64,000 nt of DNA, taken from the NCBI GenBank assembly GCA_036490215.1, contig DASXEH010000077.1:1-64000 (forward strand), written 5' to 3'. This document shows positions 60,645 through 64,000 of this stretch, one piece after another (position 1 is the stretch's first letter; each line of letters opens with the position of its first letter). Source of the DNA: JASHSH01 sp036490215. Its GTDB lineage: Bacteria; Pseudomonadota; Alphaproteobacteria; Rhodospirillales; Magnetospirillaceae. The notes under the pieces were generated by a model. It made no database searches. It had not been told where the DNA came from and saw nothing but the letters and a program-made list of their open reading frames with translations. The position numbers and the translations under genes are program-made.

Positions 60645-62666
60645 TTATTCTCCACTCAACGCCCGCTGCAACGCCTCAGGCGTCATGAGCGGCAGTGAAC
60701 AACTCTGCCCGCGGCAGACGATCGCCGTGGCCGGGCCCGGCTTCACCGGCGGATAGCCTTTGGGTAGCACCGCACCCGGTGCGAGATGGACGATCACCAG
60801 ATTGGGATCGCCGCTCGCGGCCGCCACGCGCAGTAACGCCGCGCGGTCCGCATCGCCATCTGCGCCGATGATCGTCACGCGCACCGCATTGGTGAGCAGT
60901 TCCCAGGCGTTGAGCAGCGCGCCCATGGAGGGGAACTGACGGCCGATCTCGCCGGTGAAGGCGGTGACGGTGGTTTCGGCGCGCTGACGATAGGTGTCGT
61001 CGCCGGTGATGTGGAACAGCCGGGCCCAGTTTTCGGCCATGGCTGCGTTGCCCGAGGGGTGGGCGTGGTCGAGCGCGCTCTTGGTGCGCACGATCAGGGT
61101 CGGCGCGTCATCGGCGGTGAAGAAATAACCACCCGCCGGATCGTGATAGTGGCGATGGGCCGATTTCATCAAGGCCTCGGCCTTGTGTAGGAACGTGGTC
61201 TCACCGGTGGTCTCATAGAGCGCCAGCGCCGCGCGGGTCATCTGGGCGTAGTCGTCGAGCATCGCGTCGGGCTGGAGACGGCCGAGACGCAGCGAATGAT
61301 GCAGGCGGAGTTCGCGGTTGGGTTCCAATCTCGTCATGTGCGACACCACCGCCTCGAACGCCGTGTGCGCGGCGGCCAGCCAATCGGCGCGTTCGAAAGC
61401 AAAGGCGGCTTTGGCCAGTGCCGCGATCATCATGCCGTTCCAGTCGGCCAGCACTTTGTCGTCGCGGCCCGGCCAGACACGTTTGGCGCGCAGTTCGAGC
61501 AGTGTCAGGCGCGCGCCGTCGAGCGCGATCTCTTCAGCGTCTTCGAGTTTGCCGCCGGGATGATTGCGGTGGAGGATGTTGTGATCCTCCCAATTGCCTT
61601 CGTCGGTCACGCCATAGACGCGGCAGACCAGCGCCGCCAGATCGGGCCGGAGCGCCGCTTCGATCTCGGCTTTCGACCAGACATAGAACTTGCCTTCCTC
61701 GTGTTCGCTGTCGGCGTCGTAGGAGGCGGCGAAGGCGTTGTGCTCGGCCATCATCTCACGCAGCAGCCAGCCGGCGGTCTCACTCACGCGGCGCTGATAG
61801 AGCGGATCGCCGGTCTGTTTCCACACCAGGGTCAGCAGCTCCATCAGCCCGGCATTGTCGTAGAGCATCTTTTCGAAATGCGGCACCAGCCATTCGGCGT
61901 CTGTGGAGTAGCGCGCGAAGCCACCGCCGAGATGATCGTAGATGCCGCCTTGGCAGATGCGGGCCAAGGTCAGCACCACGGCGCGGCCCATGGATTCCTC
62001 GCCACGCCGGCAATAGCCGCGCCATAGCATCTCGAACAGACCGGTCTGCGGAAATTTCGGCGCGCCCTGGGTGCCGCCGTTCTTGGGATCGATCATGCGC
62101 AGCAGCGAGCCGGCGGCAATATCGAGTGCGGTGTTGGTCAGTGCCTCGCCGCCGCTGGGTCGTGCGTTCTCGGCCAAGCCCACACGCAGCGCTTCGACAT
62201 TGCCGGCCACATTGTCGGGCTTGTTCGTGAAGGTGTCGGACAGTGCCGTCAGCACCTGGGCGAAACCGGGCCGGCCATAACGAGGCTGCGGCGGAAAATA
62301 GGTGCCGCCCCAGAACGGCTCGGCCTTGGGTGTCAGGAACATGGTCAGCGGCCAGCCGCCATGTTCGCCGATCAGGGCCAGCGCCGATTGATAGATCGCG
62401 TCGATATCAGGCCGTTCCTCGCGATCGACCTTGATCGGAATGAAGTGATCGTTCATCAGCGCGGCGATGGATGGGTCCTCGAAGGACTCGTGGGCCATCA
62501 CATGGCACCAATGGCAGGCCGCATAACCGACGCTGAGCAGGATCGGCTTGTTCTGCGTCTTGGCCTCGGCCAGCGCCGCCTCGCCCCAGGGCCGCCAATG
62601 GACCGGGTTGTCCTTGTGCTGCAATAGATAGGGGCTGGTTTCCTGGTCGAGCAGGTTGCGGCTCAA
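60645..62666 (-). CDS. Thioredoxin-domain protein, YyaL/DUF255 type
   Basis: 673 residues. N-terminal thioredoxin fold with the CxxC-like AACHWCHVMAHESFEDP. The C-terminal (alpha/alpha) barrel includes GGIYDHLGGGFARYSTDAEWLVPHFEKMLYDNA. This is the spermatogenesis-associated 20 / YyaL family. TTG start with AAAGGAAAAA before it. A thiol-dependent role is likely; not otherwise known. Confidence 0.9.
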   Translation of the reverse strand: MSRNLLDQETSPYLLQHKDNPVHWRPWGEAALAEAKTQNKPILLSVGYAACHWCHVMAHESFEDPSIAALMNDHFIPIKVDREERPDIDAIYQSALALIGEHGGWPLTMFLTPKAEPFWGGTYFPPQPRYGRPGFAQVLTALSDTFTNKPDNVAGNVEALRVGLAENARPSGGEALTNTALDIAAGSLLRMIDPKNGGTQGAPKFPQTGLFEMLWRGYCRRGEESMGRAVVLTLARICQGGIYDHLGGGFARYSTDAEWLVPHFEKMLYDNAGLMELLTLVWKQTGDPLYQRRVSETAGWLLREMMAEHNAFAASYDADSEHEEGKFYVWSKAEIEAALRPDLAALVCRVYGVTDEGNWEDHNILHRNHPGGKLEDAEEIALDGARLTLLELRAKRVWPGRDDKVLADWNGMMIAALAKAAFAFERADWLAAAHTAFEAVVSHMTRLEPNRELRLHHSLRLGRLQPDAMLDDYAQMTRAALALYETTGETTFLHKAEALMKSAHRHYHDPAGGYFFTADDAPTLIVRTKSALDHAHPSGNAAMAENWARLFHITGDDTYRQRAETTVTAFTGEIGRQFPSMGALLNAWELLTNAVRVTIIGADGDADRAALLRVAAASGDPNLVIVHLAPGAVLPKGYPPVKPGPATAIVCRGQSCSLPLMTPEALQRALSGE

Positions 62667-62781
62667 GGTTTTTCCTTTGTCTTTATGCCGGGAGGCTGGT
62701 TGCGGAGCAGCGGTCTCCTGCTTAGTTTGTCATGGATCGGCGGGTTTACAACTGCCGTGGGATTGCGGCGGGAGGCACGGC

Positions 62782-63036
62782 GTGAAGATCAAATTCGATA
62801 TCGACTGCACGCCGGAAGAGGCCCGCGCGTTTCTCGGCCTGCCCGATGTGGCGCCGTTGCAATCGGCGATGATGGAAGAGGTCGAGAAGCGCATGAGGGC
62901 GGGGCTCGACGCGATGTCGCCCGAGGCGCTGCTCAAGACCTGGCTGCCGGCCGGGATGCAGAATCTCGAAGAGATGCAGAAGATGTTCTGGTCGCGCTTC
63001 GGCGGCGCCGGCCAGTGGACCGATAAGGACAAGTGA
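62782..63036 (+). CDS. DUF6489-like small protein
   Basis: 84 residues. VKIKFDIDCTPEEARAFLGLPDV is followed by MEEVEKRMRAGLDAMSPEALLKTWLPAG and an aromatic C-terminal tail. It resembles short alphaproteobacterial proteins of the DUF6489 group. GGGAGG before the GTG at 62782. Co-oriented with the ferredoxin. Confidence 0.65.
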   Translation: MKIKFDIDCTPEEARAFLGLPDVAPLQSAMMEEVEKRMRAGLDAMSPEALLKTWLPAGMQNLEEMQKMFWSRFGGAGQWTDKDK

Positions 63037-63041
63037 ACCCG

Positions 63042-63419
63042 ATGGGCAGTTTGCCTTCCGATCCCGCGCCCTATTACCGCCTGCATGTGTTCGCCTGTAC
63101 CAACCGCCGCGCCGATGGTCATCCGCGCGGCAGTTGTGCGGCGCGGGGTGCGGAAGACTTGCGCGACTACATGAAGAAGAAGGCGCGCGAGCTGGGCATC
63201 GACGGCGCGCGCATCAACTCGGCCGGTTGTCTCGACCGCTGCGAGCTGGGGCCGACGATGGTGATCTATCCGGAAGGCGTCTGGTACCACTACGACACGC
63301 CAGCGGATATCGACGAGATCCTCACCACCCATGTCAAGAACGGCGGGCGTGTCGAGCGGCTGATGATGAAGCCCGAAGACGGGCCGCCGAAGAAAGAGAA
63401 GCTCGCCGCGAAGGGGTGA
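63042..63419 (+). CDS. Thioredoxin-like [2Fe-2S] ferredoxin
   Basis: 125 residues. YRLHVFACTNRRADGHPRGSC and INSAGCLDRCELGPTMVIYPEG supply the four Cys of a thioredoxin-like [2Fe-2S] ferredoxin. Small electron carrier. ATG at 63042; a GTG at 63033 overlapping the preceding stop is an alternative. Confidence 0.85.
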   Translation: MGSLPSDPAPYYRLHVFACTNRRADGHPRGSCAARGAEDLRDYMKKKARELGIDGARINSAGCLDRCELGPTMVIYPEGVWYHYDTPADIDEILTTHVKNGGRVERLMMKPEDGPPKKEKLAAKG

Positions 63420-63422
63420 GGC

Positions 63423-63752
63423 TTATTCCATTAAAGCGAGGAAGGTCACGATACCCCGGCTGAGCCGCCTGAGATCGGTCTCGCTCAGCCGACCGATTTG
63501 TGCACCCAATTTTCCCCGGGGAACCGTTGTGATTTTATCGATCATGATGCGTGAGGTCGCGCGCAAGCCGTTGCTGGCGCTAGGCGCGACCTCCAGTCGC
63601 AAGAGGGGCGCGTCGGTCGGGTCCGTCGTGAATGGGCAGATCGTGATCGAGTCGCGCGTATCGAAGCGGTCGGATTGGACAATGACGATAGGGCGAGGCT
63701 TTCCGGCGTAATCGGGGCCACCGGAGACCGTCCAGATCTCGCCGCGCTTCAT
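63423..63752 (-). CDS. mazF: MazF/PemK-type toxin
   Basis: 109 residues. MKRGEIWTVSGGPDYAGKPRPIVIVQSD and TICPFTTDPTD and RIMIDKITTVPRGKLGAQIGRL match the PemK/MazF endoribonuclease family. It would cleave mRNA when its partner is absent. The start overlaps the antitoxin stop (ATGA). Confidence 0.9.
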   Translation of the reverse strand: MKRGEIWTVSGGPDYAGKPRPIVIVQSDRFDTRDSITICPFTTDPTDAPLLRLEVAPSASNGLRATSRIMIDKITTVPRGKLGAQIGRLSETDLRRLSRGIVTFLALME

Positions 63753-63994
63753 CCAATCTTGATTTCGGAAATCGCGTCGATGAAGGCCTGATCCTCTGCC
63801 GCGAACCGGCTTTCGGCGATCAATCGGCATTGGCGCTTAGCCTCTGCCGCGAACTTCGGCGAGCGTGTATCCGGCACCCAGATTTGCACCGGCCGCAGCC
63901 CTTGCGCGCGCAGACGCACGCGATGGGCGCGGACCTTATCGCGTGAGGTCGTGGCCTTCGATCGGGTCGGCTTGCGCTTCGAGGAAGATGGCAT
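63749..63994 (-). CDS. mazE: Antitoxin of the MazE / DUF3018 type
   Basis: 81 residues. Basic N-terminus (SSSKRKPTRSKATTSRDKVRAHR) followed by VQIWVPDTRSPKFAAEAKRQCRLIAES, which resembles DUF3018 antitoxins. The ATG at 63994 gives a complete gene; the window edge is 6 bp away. It should bind the operon promoter and neutralise the toxin. Confidence 0.82.
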   Translation of the reverse strand: MPSSSKRKPTRSKATTSRDKVRAHRVRLRAQGLRPVQIWVPDTRSPKFAAEAKRQCRLIAESRFAAEDQAFIDAISEIKIG

Positions 63995-64000
63995 CGGCAA

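Noticed and set aside
1..64000. tRNA, rRNA, CRISPR array or insertion sequence
   Set aside because: I scanned the intergenic stretches for cloverleaf-like folds, repeat-spacer patterns and transposase motifs and saw none; a covariance search would be more sensitive.

Overview
This 64 kb, GC-rich window is a bacterial chromosome segment of alphaproteobacterial type. The evidence is the cytochrome bc1 operon petABC, the heme/rho cluster hemE-hemH-hemJ-rho set back to back with a DUF299 kinase-phosphorylase/maf/aroE/coaE/dnaQ cluster, a short alphaproteobacterial-style ABC sugar ATPase, and many GTG/TTG starts. I cannot name genus or species. No rRNA, tRNA, CRISPR array or insertion sequence was seen.

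Layout. 0.1-1.1 kb: a host PRC-barrel lipoprotein. 1.3-11.1 kb: a degraded prophage. Its minus-strand genes are a P5-like protein with a DUF4431 partner, a holin-like protein, a tail-fibre protein, a terminase large subunit cut off by deletion, a small-terminase-position protein and two early genes; a plus-strand S24 repressor faces them. Two plus-strand genes sit among the phage genes: a nicotinate phosphoribosyltransferase and a visibly AT-richer aldo/keto reductase-FkbM methyltransferase fusion. 11.2-16.4 kb: dispersed inverted repeats, then a ROK repressor divergent from a xylose-type ABC transporter (xylF-xylH-xylG), with two matching operator-like palindromes. 16.4-20.3 kb: accessory genes, namely an HTH/GHKL/DUF4325 protein, a GNAT acetyltransferase, a 'mobile mystery protein' A/B (HTH/Fic) pair with palindromic operators, and a secreted protein with an internal duplication.

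20.6-30.9 kb: petABC behind a strong sigma70-like promoter, an OYE-family reductase, mtnP with a phosphatidylserine decarboxylase-like gene that lacks the pyruvoyl-forming serine, an OmpA protein, hldE, mug and an extensin-like lipoprotein. 31.0-43.9 kb: small regulator/target pairs (MarR with a membrane protein, WYL with a VOC protein, LysR opposite a quinone oxidoreductase, TetR opposite an isochorismatase-like hydrolase), lrgAB, phoH behind a structured leader, an AbrB-family permease, an SDR, a thioesterase and an alpha/beta hydrolase. A 10-codon ORF inside a probable attenuator lies at 33.5-33.7 kb.

44.0-51.9 kb: dnaQ, coaE, aroE, maf and the DUF299 gene run left, and hemE, hemH, hemJ and rho run right, from a 339 bp intergenic region with three same-orientation DnaA-box-like 9-mers. 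This matches the gene context of the Caulobacter/Rickettsia chromosomal origin and is the best candidate for oriC. 52.1-57.5 kb: two large convergent hybrid histidine kinases. 57.6-64.0 kb: quinone oxidoreductase, dienelactone hydrolase, an MGMT, a fragment of a chemotaxis receptor, a cupin, a YyaL-type thioredoxin-domain protein, a DUF6489-like protein, a thioredoxin-like ferredoxin and a mazEF-type toxin-antitoxin pair.
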